Source of the DNA: Acidobacteriota bacterium
GTDB taxonomy: Bacteria > Acidobacteriota > Terriglobia > Acidiferrales > UBA7541
NCBI GenBank assembly: GCA_013287135.1
Contig: JABDEK010000043.1
Coordinates: 1 to 32,979 of the forward strand
DNA: 32,979 nt
Direction of reading: 5' to 3'
Part shown: positions 1 through 7,111 of the stretch, one piece after another
Numbering within the stretch: position 1 is the first letter of the stretch
How the letters are laid out: each line of letters starts with the position of its first letter
Position numbers and translations under genes: made by a program
Notes under the pieces: generated by a model
Database searches by the model: none
What the model saw: only the letters and a program-made list of their open reading frames with translations
What the model was told of the DNA's origin: nothing

Positions 1-862
1 TGCCAGTGGCCAAGATATCGCCTGCTTCCCATGTCATCGAATTCGACAGATAGCTAATCAGAAAGGGAATTTTGAAGATGAGGTTGCTAGTGTTCGAATC
101 CTGCATGACTTGGCCGTTGAGCGTTAGAGAGATCCGCAGGCGATGGGCGTCGGAGATCTCATCCGCGCTCACAATCCAGGGACCTAGGGGCGCGAATGTG
201 TCACAACTCTTGGATCGGAACCATTGCCCGTCGGCTTCCTGAATGTCGCGCGCGCTGACGTCATTTGTGAGTGTGTAACCAGCGACATACTCGTGCGCCT
301 GTTCCACCGGAATTCTAAATCCGCGACGAGCAATCACTACAGCGAGCTCGGCTTCGTAGTCGACTTTGTTGGAGATCGAGGGTAGCCGGATCGGTCGTCC
401 AGGATCACAGATCGCGCTATTCGGTTTAGAGAAGAAAATTGGATTAGCGGGAGGAGCATGGCCGAATTCGCGTGCGTGCTCACTGTAATTGCGTCCTACA
501 CAAATAATCTTCGGTGGTTGGAGAATGGGGGCACGCAACCGCGTGGAACCAAGTTGCAGGAATACGCCTTGGGGAATCTTAACTTTCCTTTCAAGCGCAA
601 GCTTCATCGCAATCGAAGCTAGTTTACCGAGGTTCTTCAACCAAGCACGGCCATTCTGCAGTAGCGATATCATATCCTTCGGAATTTCGGTCACCTCGGA
701 CGCAAATCCCGCAGCCCATCGCAGAGAATCGCACCTTTTCATTTCGTGGTGTATGCGACGTCCGTTCAGAAAGTGAAATAATTCCTTGACATCTAAAATA
801 CGCATATCTTCCACAATACCGAGCCGAATTTCGCGGTTACGTTCAAATGTGACGAGTTTCAT
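1..862 (-). CDS. Fumarylacetoacetate hydrolase (FAH) family protein, 3' end outside window
   Basis: 287 codons are visible; the gene runs off the left edge, so only the C-terminus is missing. The ATG at 862 follows an AGGAAGG ribosome site. Residues 1-110 form a variable N-terminal region. The FAH catalytic fold follows: a 'KIICVGRNYSEHA' strand near 119-130, a 'DYEAELAVVI' metal-site segment with Glu170 and Glu172, and 'NDVSARDIQ' with Asp201. These match the acidic metal ligands of the FAH superfamily (fumarylpyruvate hydrolase, 2-hydroxyhepta-2,4-diene-1,7-dioate isomerase, sugar-acid hydrolases). The family cleaves C-C bonds of 2,4-dioxo acids or processes related keto acids in the cytoplasm. 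The exact substrate cannot be read. It starts 119 bp downstream of the NHL-propeller gene on the same strand, so it may be the last gene of that transcript. Confidence 0.9.
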   Translation of the reverse strand, partial: MKLVTFERNREIRLGIVEDMRILDVKELFHFLNGRRIHHEMKRCDSLRWAAGFASEVTEIPKDMISLLQNGRAWLKNLGKLASIAMKLALERKVKIPQGVFLQLGSTRLRAPILQPPKIICVGRNYSEHAREFGHAPPANPIFFSKPNSAICDPGRPIRLPSISNKVDYEAELAVVIARRGFRIPVEQAHEYVAGYTLTNDVSARDIQEADGQWFRSKSCDTFAPLGPWIVSADEISDAHRLRISLTLNGQVMQDSNTSNLIFKIPFLISYLSNSMTWEAGDILATG

Positions 863-981
863 AAGCAATTCCTTCCTGCTAGGAAAGGAGGTTTTATCTT
901 TTCAGCGAGCCAAATCCGTATCCGATCCGAGTCGCAATCCGTCTGACTGGCGAATGCTTAAACGCGAACTGCAGAAGGACG

Positions 982-2289
982 TTATTGCCGCGCCAAGCGG
1001 ATCGGTTGACCGACCAAGAATTCCGGGATCGCACCCTTCCTGGGTCGGAATTTCTGCACTCGCCCGCCGCCAGTTTCGGCGACGTAGAAGTTGCCTTCTT
1101 GATCCACGCTCATTTGGTGAACGTTCCACATTGCTCCGGGCCAGTCGCCGAAGCTACCCCATGCATATAAGAAGTGTCCTTCGAGATCGTATTCTAGAAT
1201 TTTAGACGTTCTACTATCTGAGGCCCATATGTGTCGATCCGCAGACATGTATAAAAAATCCAGCGACGATTCGGATCCGTAAGGCCACTGATCAAGGAAC
1301 TTTCCGTTCTCATCGAAGACCTGGATGCGGTGATTGCCCCTGTCATTCACATAGACGCGCCGTGTCACTGAATCAACAACAATGCCGTGGGGCGTATTGA
1401 AGTAGCCTGGCCGGGTATCGTTGGGCGGATTGCCCGCCTTGCCCCAGGCCGTAATGTAGTTACCGTCCTTATCAAACTTTACCACGCGAGAGTTTTTGTA
1501 GCCATCCGATAGGAACATTGTGCCGTCAGGCAACCAAGCTAGATATGTAGGTCCCCCGAAATGTTTGTCATCATCGCCCTGTTCATTCGGTGTACCTAAT
1601 GTCTGTAGTAGCTGCTTACCATCGTTAGAGAATTTGTATATCGCATTCCGCTGGTCGTCGACTACCCAGACGCTTTTTGCCGGATCATAGGGGTTGATAA
1701 AGATGGCATGCGCGCGTCTAAAGAGCTTGTCCCATTGGGTCCAAGCCTCGACGATGTTTCCGTTGGCGTCCAGCACCAGCAGGACATGCTCCCATCGCGC
1801 GTCAACGCCATACCGACCCTGCCAATTACCAACTTCTCCTGCACGGCCCTCCCGATCACCGCCTTCCCCTTCCGGCCCTGGTGGGCTAGCCACCGGCCCC
1901 GACCCGGCGTTTCGGAATGGCAAACCTCGAATGGGGAAAGAAAGGCTTGGTCCGAATTGCGGAACCGGGGCCTCCATCGGTCTTTTTAAGAGCGGAAGCT
2001 CCCCCCGCTGCCCCATGAAAATCCGATTTGGGCTCTCTGCGAAGACCGCGTTTACCGTGCCCCACGTCCAGTTTTGATGGCCCGGCAACTGACTTAATGG
2101 TTTTGGCCAATCCGCGACGACCTCGTACGGTCCATAAATATCGACGGTGCCCTTCTCGCCTGGGACTGCTGCAAAACCTGCTCCAGGTTTCACTTGACCT
2201 TCAACAGACAGCAGCTTAGCGTTGAATCGAAAAATAATCATGACGGCGCTAATAGCGACCACCGCGATTACGATCATCCTTTTGCGCAT
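982..2289 (-). CDS. NHL-repeat six-bladed beta-propeller, peptidyl-alpha-hydroxyglycine amidating lyase (PAL)-like, membrane-anchored or exported
   Basis: 435 aa. The ATG at 2289 follows GGAGAG. Residues 1-20 are a basic N-terminus plus one hydrophobic segment, which is a signal anchor or signal peptide. Residues about 165-415 are NHL-type propeller blades ('VLDANGNIVEAW', 'KFDKDGNYITAWG', 'VYVNDRGNHRIQVFDENGKFLDQW', 'FYVAETGGGRVQKFRP'). Three histidines begin successive blades: His194 (AHAIFINP), His301 (PHGIVVD) and His391 (VHQMSVD). Their spacing is close to that of the three zinc-binding His of eukaryotic PAL. A Gly/Pro-rich low-complexity stretch at about 127-155 interrupts the N-terminal part. 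PAL itself cleaves hydroxyglycine-extended peptides; bacterial members have no settled role. It probably acts in the periplasm. The fold is secure; the lyase activity is only inferred from the His pattern. Confidence 0.85.
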   Translation of the reverse strand: MRKRMIVIAVVAISAVMIIFRFNAKLLSVEGQVKPGAGFAAVPGEKGTVDIYGPYEVVADWPKPLSQLPGHQNWTWGTVNAVFAESPNRIFMGQRGELPLLKRPMEAPVPQFGPSLSFPIRGLPFRNAGSGPVASPPGPEGEGGDREGRAGEVGNWQGRYGVDARWEHVLLVLDANGNIVEAWTQWDKLFRRAHAIFINPYDPAKSVWVVDDQRNAIYKFSNDGKQLLQTLGTPNEQGDDDKHFGGPTYLAWLPDGTMFLSDGYKNSRVVKFDKDGNYITAWGKAGNPPNDTRPGYFNTPHGIVVDSVTRRVYVNDRGNHRIQVFDENGKFLDQWPYGSESSLDFLYMSADRHIWASDSRTSKILEYDLEGHFLYAWGSFGDWPGAMWNVHQMSVDQEGNFYVAETGGGRVQKFRPRKGAIPEFLVGQPIRLARQ

Positions 2290-2646
2290 GAATTTCTCTC
2301 CACGCTTAAAGGTTTCTCTTGGGAAAAGATTCCGAACCGAACAACCCCACTAAAAAGTCGCGCTCGGCTCGTTCGGTGAATCCGTTACGATCTTGCGAGA
2401 GGAGTGACGAGCGGATTTCGCCGACGGCGGAAATACGAAAGTTTTGACGTCGCTTCCTGATCTCCCTTTGTGAAAGGCAAACGGCGGCGCGCATTCGCGA
2501 AAAGTGGCTTTTCAGTCCCCGATTCAATCCGGGAAGTGTCTGGAACAGCATGCCCAGCGACTATGCGAACTCCGAAGTCCTCTTAATAGCTTCGCCGAAT
2601 ACCCTCACATGCTGTTATCGCCTACCTCTTTCTTTGTTTTGTGTGA
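2290..2646. other. Intergenic region, 357 bp, no gene seen
   Basis: This lies between the amidohydrolase stop and the NHL-propeller start, both on the minus strand. An open frame of about 81 codons (2551-2306, minus) has no ribosome site and an Arg-rich composition typical of chance frames. I see no T-tract terminator and no convincing -35/-10 pair. It presumably holds the leader or promoter of the NHL gene. Confidence 0.5.
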
Positions 2647-3882
2647 CTAATTCTCATTTACAAAGTACCGGCCGCGACGTACGACAGCCTTGTTCACCAG
2701 CATTTTGTGGCCTGTACGCTTTTGTCGAGCGCTGTCCATAAATTCGAAATTCCCATCTCGAATCTCAAAAATGCCAATATCGGCTTCCGTCCCCGATCTG
2801 AGAGTACCAAGTGGCAAACCATAATTGTAAACTTGAGCTGGCTTAACAGTGACCATCTCAATCGCCTTGTCAAGATCTATACCAAGGGCAACAAATTTAG
2901 ACACCTGAGTAGGCAGATCGTAAACCGGGCGCTCGAGGCGATCGGTGCTGATCGTGTCGGGCAGAAAATCTTGCGCTAGACACTTTTCCGCGACATCGAA
3001 GCTAAAATGAGAACTACCCTGAGCTGGATCGAAAATGACGCCTCGCTCCCGGGCTTCCAGCACAGCTGGCAGTAACTTCCCATTCGCATCAAGAACGCCG
3101 TTGGGATGACCGTTCAGGTAGTGTGTGAACACGTCGCCCTTTCGCAGAAACTTCAAAATGTCCGGCAGCGGAGAGTAAGAGTCGTCGATATGAACCGTCA
3201 AAGGAAGGCGAGCAGCGTCCGCAGCTTGTAGCGCTCTTCTGAGACACTCCAAGTCGTTTGTACCCTGAATATCTTTTTGCAACCTGACCTTAATTCCAAC
3301 AACGGTTGGCTTATTCTCTTCCGCTGCCTTCTCCGTCAACTCAGGATTCACCCAGTCCAGGTTACGCATTGTATCCTTAGTGTGAACTACAATTCCCAGT
3401 GCACTAATGTCCACTAGAGCAACGATGCGAGTGATAGAGGTATTCACCACGTACTTAATGAACGCATTGATCATCGGATAACCCGTGGAACCTGCATCTA
3501 CAACCGTGGTTACTCCTCTGCCTAGACAATAGTGATCTGCATTCGCGCCAGTTCCTACTCCGTCGAAGCAATGCACGTGAATATCAATAAAGCCGGGAGT
3601 AACTATCTTGTCTTTAGCCGAAACGACCATCCTAGCTCGACCTTCGGGGATATTCGGGGAAACCGCGAGAATTCTCCCGTTATTCACCGCGACATCGAGC
3701 AAACCGTGTAACTTCTGGTCGGAGTCAATGACTGTGCCTCCCTTGATTAGCAAATCGCAGTCTAGACTTTTGCTTTGATCTTGGAGAGCTTCCGGCTTGC
3801 TGGCAGGCCATACCTCGCCCGAGGTCACTAATGCTGTCGCTCCAGTTACAAGGTAGCTAGAAAACTCCCGGCGCGTTAACAT
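2647..3882 (-). CDS. Tat-exported amidohydrolase/deacetylase-type metallohydrolase
   Basis: 411 aa. The ATG at 3882 has a GAGG ribosome site. The N-terminus 'LTRREFSSYLV' followed by a hydrophobic stretch is a twin-arginine signal, so the folded enzyme should act in the periplasm. The body is an amidohydrolase-superfamily TIM barrel with its binuclear metal site intact. 'FIDIHVH' gives His102 and His104, Lys198 in 'VGIKVRL' is the likely carboxylated lysine, and His231 ('TVHID'), His254 ('FTHYLNG') and Asp314 ('ISTDRL') complete it. The N-terminal beta-sandwich motif 'LLIKGGTVID' and the C-terminal 'GTEADIGIFEI' are typical. The family includes deacetylases acting on N- or O-acyl groups and dihydroorotase-like enzymes; the substrate is unknown here. 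It starts 40 bp downstream of the SMP-30-like gene, which argues for one transcript. Confidence 0.9.
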   Translation of the reverse strand: MLTRREFSSYLVTGATALVTSGEVWPASKPEALQDQSKSLDCDLLIKGGTVIDSDQKLHGLLDVAVNNGRILAVSPNIPEGRARMVVSAKDKIVTPGFIDIHVHCFDGVGTGANADHYCLGRGVTTVVDAGSTGYPMINAFIKYVVNTSITRIVALVDISALGIVVHTKDTMRNLDWVNPELTEKAAEENKPTVVGIKVRLQKDIQGTNDLECLRRALQAADAARLPLTVHIDDSYSPLPDILKFLRKGDVFTHYLNGHPNGVLDANGKLLPAVLEARERGVIFDPAQGSSHFSFDVAEKCLAQDFLPDTISTDRLERPVYDLPTQVSKFVALGIDLDKAIEMVTVKPAQVYNYGLPLGTLRSGTEADIGIFEIRDGNFEFMDSARQKRTGHKMLVNKAVVRRGRYFVNEN

Positions 3883-3922
3883 GAAATTGCCTCGTATTTT
3901 TCATTTTAGTTCTCAAGTGCCT

Positions 3923-4963
3923 TTATCTTGCTGGTGGACGTATGCCCTCGATCTTCAACCGCACTCGAAACAGCGATGTGATTCCTGTCATATACAGAGT
4001 CTTGCCGTCGGCGTCGCCGAAAGTAGGCTCTGTCAGCCGTTCGGGAGTCAAGATCGTACCAATGTGTTTGCCGTCTGGCGACATGATCCACAGTCCGCCT
4101 GGACCGGCACAATACACGTTTCCGTTCTTGTCTACTTTCATTCCGTGCCCTGAGTCTTCTTTATCGTTGTTCATATCGACGAACAACCGGCCATTAGATA
4201 TTGTGTCGTCAGGTTGAACGTCGAAGCGCGTAATCATCTTTTTCTTCGTGTCGTTAACGTACAAATACTGTTCATCTGGAGAAAATGCCAGCCCGTTTGG
4301 AAGCGGAAAGTCCTTAGACAACAATTGCACCTTGCCTTGCCTTAAAAGAAAAATACCGTTGAAAGGTAGCTCTCTCTTGGGAGCATTATCCCTAAGATGC
4401 AACCCGCTTGTAGGATCAGTGAAATACAGAGATTGATCCGATTTATAAACCAGTTCGTTCGGACTATTGAATCTCTTCCCGTCGTAGCGATCCGCCAGGA
4501 CGGTGCGTCCGCCGTTCTTTTCCAGCCGAATAATAGCCCTGTCACCTTGTGCACAAAAAACGATTCTGCCCTGCCGGTCCAGCGTCAGTCCGTTTGAACC
4601 TATAATGGCTCCTTTCGTTACTCCATTGTTGGGTTCCCCACCCACACCGACACTCGAAGCATCGGTACCTGTAAATCCGCTCTGTCTCAGAAAGATAGAA
4701 ACTTTTCCATCGGGTGTCCATTTGTCAATCACGTTAGCTATGAGGTCACTGAAGAGCAGGTATCCGCCACCGTTGTCAGGTACCCAAACTGGGCCCGAGG
4801 CGATTCCGAAACCTTCGGCAATTTTTTCCACTTCAGCGTTGGCCGGAACGATCTCGTCCAATTTCGGATCCAACCTGACCACCGAACTCTGGCTCTGCGA
4901 ACTCCGCGTCACCACATTCATTCCTAGAGTCGTCACGAGCAATACAAAAGTCAAAAGTTTCAC
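3923..4963 (-). CDS. SMP-30/gluconolactonase/LRE-family beta-propeller, exported, with altered metal site
   Basis: 346 aa. It starts at GTG 4963 behind GGAGG with a 9-nt spacer. Residues 1-25 look like a signal peptide. The six-bladed SMP-30 fold is recognisable from 'SGPVWVP', 'GSNGLTLDRQGRIVFCAQGDRAI', 'RFNSPNELVYKSDQSLYFTDP', 'LPNGLAFSPDEQYLYV' and 'HGMKVDKNGNVYCAG'. The family usually hydrolyses sugar lactones using a metal held by Glu, Asn and Asp. Asn223 (PNGL) is kept, and Asn169 (SPNE) is also present. The first-blade Glu (normally 'EGPVW') is Ser56, and the Asp of the usual 'PDGM' motif is His273. It may therefore bind metal differently or not act as a lactonase. It is followed after 40 bp by the amidohydrolase gene; the preceding gene on this strand ends 164 bp upstream. 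Confidence 0.88.
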   Translation of the reverse strand: MKLLTFVLLVTTLGMNVVTRSSQSQSSVVRLDPKLDEIVPANAEVEKIAEGFGIASGPVWVPDNGGGYLLFSDLIANVIDKWTPDGKVSIFLRQSGFTGTDASSVGVGGEPNNGVTKGAIIGSNGLTLDRQGRIVFCAQGDRAIIRLEKNGGRTVLADRYDGKRFNSPNELVYKSDQSLYFTDPTSGLHLRDNAPKRELPFNGIFLLRQGKVQLLSKDFPLPNGLAFSPDEQYLYVNDTKKKMITRFDVQPDDTISNGRLFVDMNNDKEDSGHGMKVDKNGNVYCAGPGGLWIMSPDGKHIGTILTPERLTEPTFGDADGKTLYMTGITSLFRVRLKIEGIRPPAR

Positions 4964-5127
4964 GATGATAGGCCTCCAGTCCAGATCAAGATAGGATCAC
5001 TGGTCCCAATTCGACAGTCTTAACTAACTCCTCGACTTTAAGTTCGCACTCCCGCGCTCATCCTGCTGACCTTTATCCGCCGAAACCGCCCAGGGGTCGA
5101 TCCAAGGGCGCTCACGTTTGTGATCAA

Positions 5128-6768
5128 TTACCGCATGGAAGAACTTTGCTTACCTGCCTCTCCAGGATCAACGACTCCAATTTTCCCGTTCATCCATTCG
5201 GTAAACCAAACCCGTCCCTTGCTATCTAAGCCAATGAATCGAGGAGCGGCATTGTCGGACGGGATCGGAAACTCGGTGAACTCGCCAGTGTTCGGGTCAA
5301 ACCGGGAAATATTGTTGCCGTTCAAGTCTGCGAACCAGATCTTACCGGTTTTCTTATCCGCAGCGATCCCATAAGGCATTGCAAAACGTGTAGGGGGGTG
5401 ATACATCGTGAATGTTCCGGTCCGTGGATCCAGTTTACCCAGGCTATTGCCATTGAAACTTCCGAACCAAACGTTATCTTGCGCGTCTACTTCCAACCCT
5501 CTAATGCTGGGGGAATCCGGTGCGTGATATGCCTTCGTTTCTTCGGTGACCGGATCGATTCTTACAAGCTCGCCGTAAGCAAATACACTCACCCATACTT
5601 TATCCGTCGAGTCCACTTTGATATCGTAGAATGTCCCGTTAGGATCCAGGTGCGCAGGCGGTTGTCCGGGAACTTGATCCCAATTTTTGACCGAATTCTC
5701 GGGAAAAGTGGCTGGGAGCGGAACATTGTACTCTTTGAATTCCTTCCTTTTCACATCAAACTTCCAGACCGAACTTCCAGAACACCAGATGTTTCCTGCT
5801 GAGTCCATCGCCAAGGTATGAGTGCCGGACTTTCGGTTGGGAATATTGTATGTCGTGACCTTGCCCGTCGCGGGATCCACGGAGGCTAGATCCGGCCCGT
5901 TTGTTAGTGTCATCCAGATAAGGCCATCTTTGCCCAGTACTCCAGTGTGAGGATGCGGAGCTGGGTATTCGTCGAATTTTTCTGGACCAACCTCGAAACG
6001 CGTGATCTTGTTGGCTCGAAGTCCCCGCTCGCCGAACCAAGCATCGCCGTGCGCGTCGATTAAGATGCTGTGCGGCATGCTATCCGGCCCCGTCGGGACC
6101 GTATATTCGCGGATCGTTGCGTTTAACACCTCATTGGATAGGTCCGCATGCTTAACCTGTTCCGGTTTTGGCGGATCTGAATCGGGACCGAAGTAGCGTG
6201 CACTCGGGCCAAAGTCCTTTTCCAGTGCTTGGCATAGAGCCGCAAGCGTCACTGGGGTAAAATCGGGAGCCGGTAATCTGCCCAAGGTCATCACGGGGAT
6301 AAAGCTCTGCCAAGCCGAAGCCGTATACCCGCTCCTGCGGCGGATATTTCCGAAGCTATGACATGTGACGCATGCCGCCGTGATGAATCTTGTCGGTGGG
6401 TCATCGGGCAACAGAGTTTCCAATTCTGCACTCGTGAGGTGTGTCAGACCGAATTTGGGGGTTAGACTAAAGTTCGTCTCACCTGCTTGAGTGGTTTCAA
6501 CGGTTTTTTGTTTCGAGGCGAACCCATAAGCCTCAACCGTTAGAGTGTAACTTCCAGGTGGAAGCGTAATTTCATAGTGACCGTCGGCTTGCGTAAACCG
6601 AGCCACGGTCTTGCCACCCGCGGTGGCTTTGATCATCGCTCCCCGGACGGGTTTGCCAGCAGTATCGGTGACCACCCCGTGAATGTCGGCATCTGACGCC
6701 GTTAGCGTAGCAGGCACGCAAATCACCGCCAGGAACGCCCATAGTATGTTTCGAATTAATGCTTGCAT
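5128..6768 (-). CDS. Carboxypeptidase-regulatory domain / CxxCH / Vgb-like beta-propeller fusion, exported
   Basis: 546 aa. The ATG at 6768 follows AAGGAG. Residues 1-24 are a signal peptide. Residues 27-102 form a carboxypeptidase-regulatory Ig-like domain ('IHGVVTDTAGKPVRGAMIKATAGG', 'YEITLPPGSYTLTVEAYGF'). Residues 127-165 contain Cys133-x-x-Cys136-His137, a covalent haem c attachment motif, with Met160 as a possible distal ligand. Residues about 215-540 are a propeller of the virginiamycin B lyase (streptogramin lyase) type, with blades such as 'GDAWFGERGLRANKITRFEVGPEKFDEY' and 'GRVWFTEWMNGKIGVVDP'. True Vgb linearises streptogramins; this large exported fusion is more likely a sensor, binding or redox protein. 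The upstream TonB-dependent receptor, 343 bp away on the same strand, carries the same kind of N-terminal domain. Domain calls are firm; function is not. Confidence 0.88.
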   Translation of the reverse strand: MQALIRNILWAFLAVICVPATLTASDADIHGVVTDTAGKPVRGAMIKATAGGKTVARFTQADGHYEITLPPGSYTLTVEAYGFASKQKTVETTQAGETNFSLTPKFGLTHLTSAELETLLPDDPPTRFITAACVTCHSFGNIRRRSGYTASAWQSFIPVMTLGRLPAPDFTPVTLAALCQALEKDFGPSARYFGPDSDPPKPEQVKHADLSNEVLNATIREYTVPTGPDSMPHSILIDAHGDAWFGERGLRANKITRFEVGPEKFDEYPAPHPHTGVLGKDGLIWMTLTNGPDLASVDPATGKVTTYNIPNRKSGTHTLAMDSAGNIWCSGSSVWKFDVKRKEFKEYNVPLPATFPENSVKNWDQVPGQPPAHLDPNGTFYDIKVDSTDKVWVSVFAYGELVRIDPVTEETKAYHAPDSPSIRGLEVDAQDNVWFGSFNGNSLGKLDPRTGTFTMYHPPTRFAMPYGIAADKKTGKIWFADLNGNNISRFDPNTGEFTEFPIPSDNAAPRFIGLDSKGRVWFTEWMNGKIGVVDPGEAGKQSSSMR

Positions 6769-7111
6769 TTCCGTCTCCTTGGTAAACTACACGGCCCAAG
6801 AGCACTCCCATCTGTTTACGTTGCAAACATAAGCGAGCCGCAGCACCTGACATGAAAAACTCTAAGCTTTAGGTTCGTTCAGATTTCCGTTCGACAGTTA
6901 TTGATTTCCATTCTTTGAAACTCAGTGCCTACTCGCCACAATAAAATGAAGTCGTCCTGGAGATTGACTTTTGGTTTCAATGATTTTTGGCCAATTAGGA
7001 AATGCTTCGCAGCTGCTAACCTTCTGAATAGTCGATTCCATCGGCTTGTGAACGTATTGTGATCAGTGTTGATTTGATCTTTTCAAATCTCCCAAAACCC
7101 GATTCCACAAC
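6769..7111. other. Intergenic region, 343 bp
   Basis: This lies between the TonB-dependent receptor stop and the Vgb-like fusion start, both minus strand. It holds a perfect 7-bp inverted repeat with a 5-nt loop at 7071-7089, soon after the receptor stop, but no T-run follows it. I see no gene and no clear promoter. The receptor and the fusion gene may share a transcript, or the fusion may have its own weak promoter here. Confidence 0.45.
7071..7089 (-). other. Small stem-loop after TonB-dependent receptor stop
   Basis: GATTTGA and TCAAATC are separated by five bases, 22 bp past the stop of the receptor gene. The stem is AT-rich and no U-tract follows on the minus strand, so it is at best a weak 3'-end or RNA-processing structure rather than a standard terminator. 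Confidence 0.3.

Noticed and set aside
93..103. GTTCGAATCC, resembling a tRNA T-loop
   Set aside because: It lies inside the FAH-family coding frame and there is no acceptor stem or anticodon arm around it.
5128..6768. Streptogramin resistance gene (vgb)
   Set aside because: The propeller is Vgb-like, but size, signal peptide, regulatory domain and CxxCH segment do not fit a resistance lyase.
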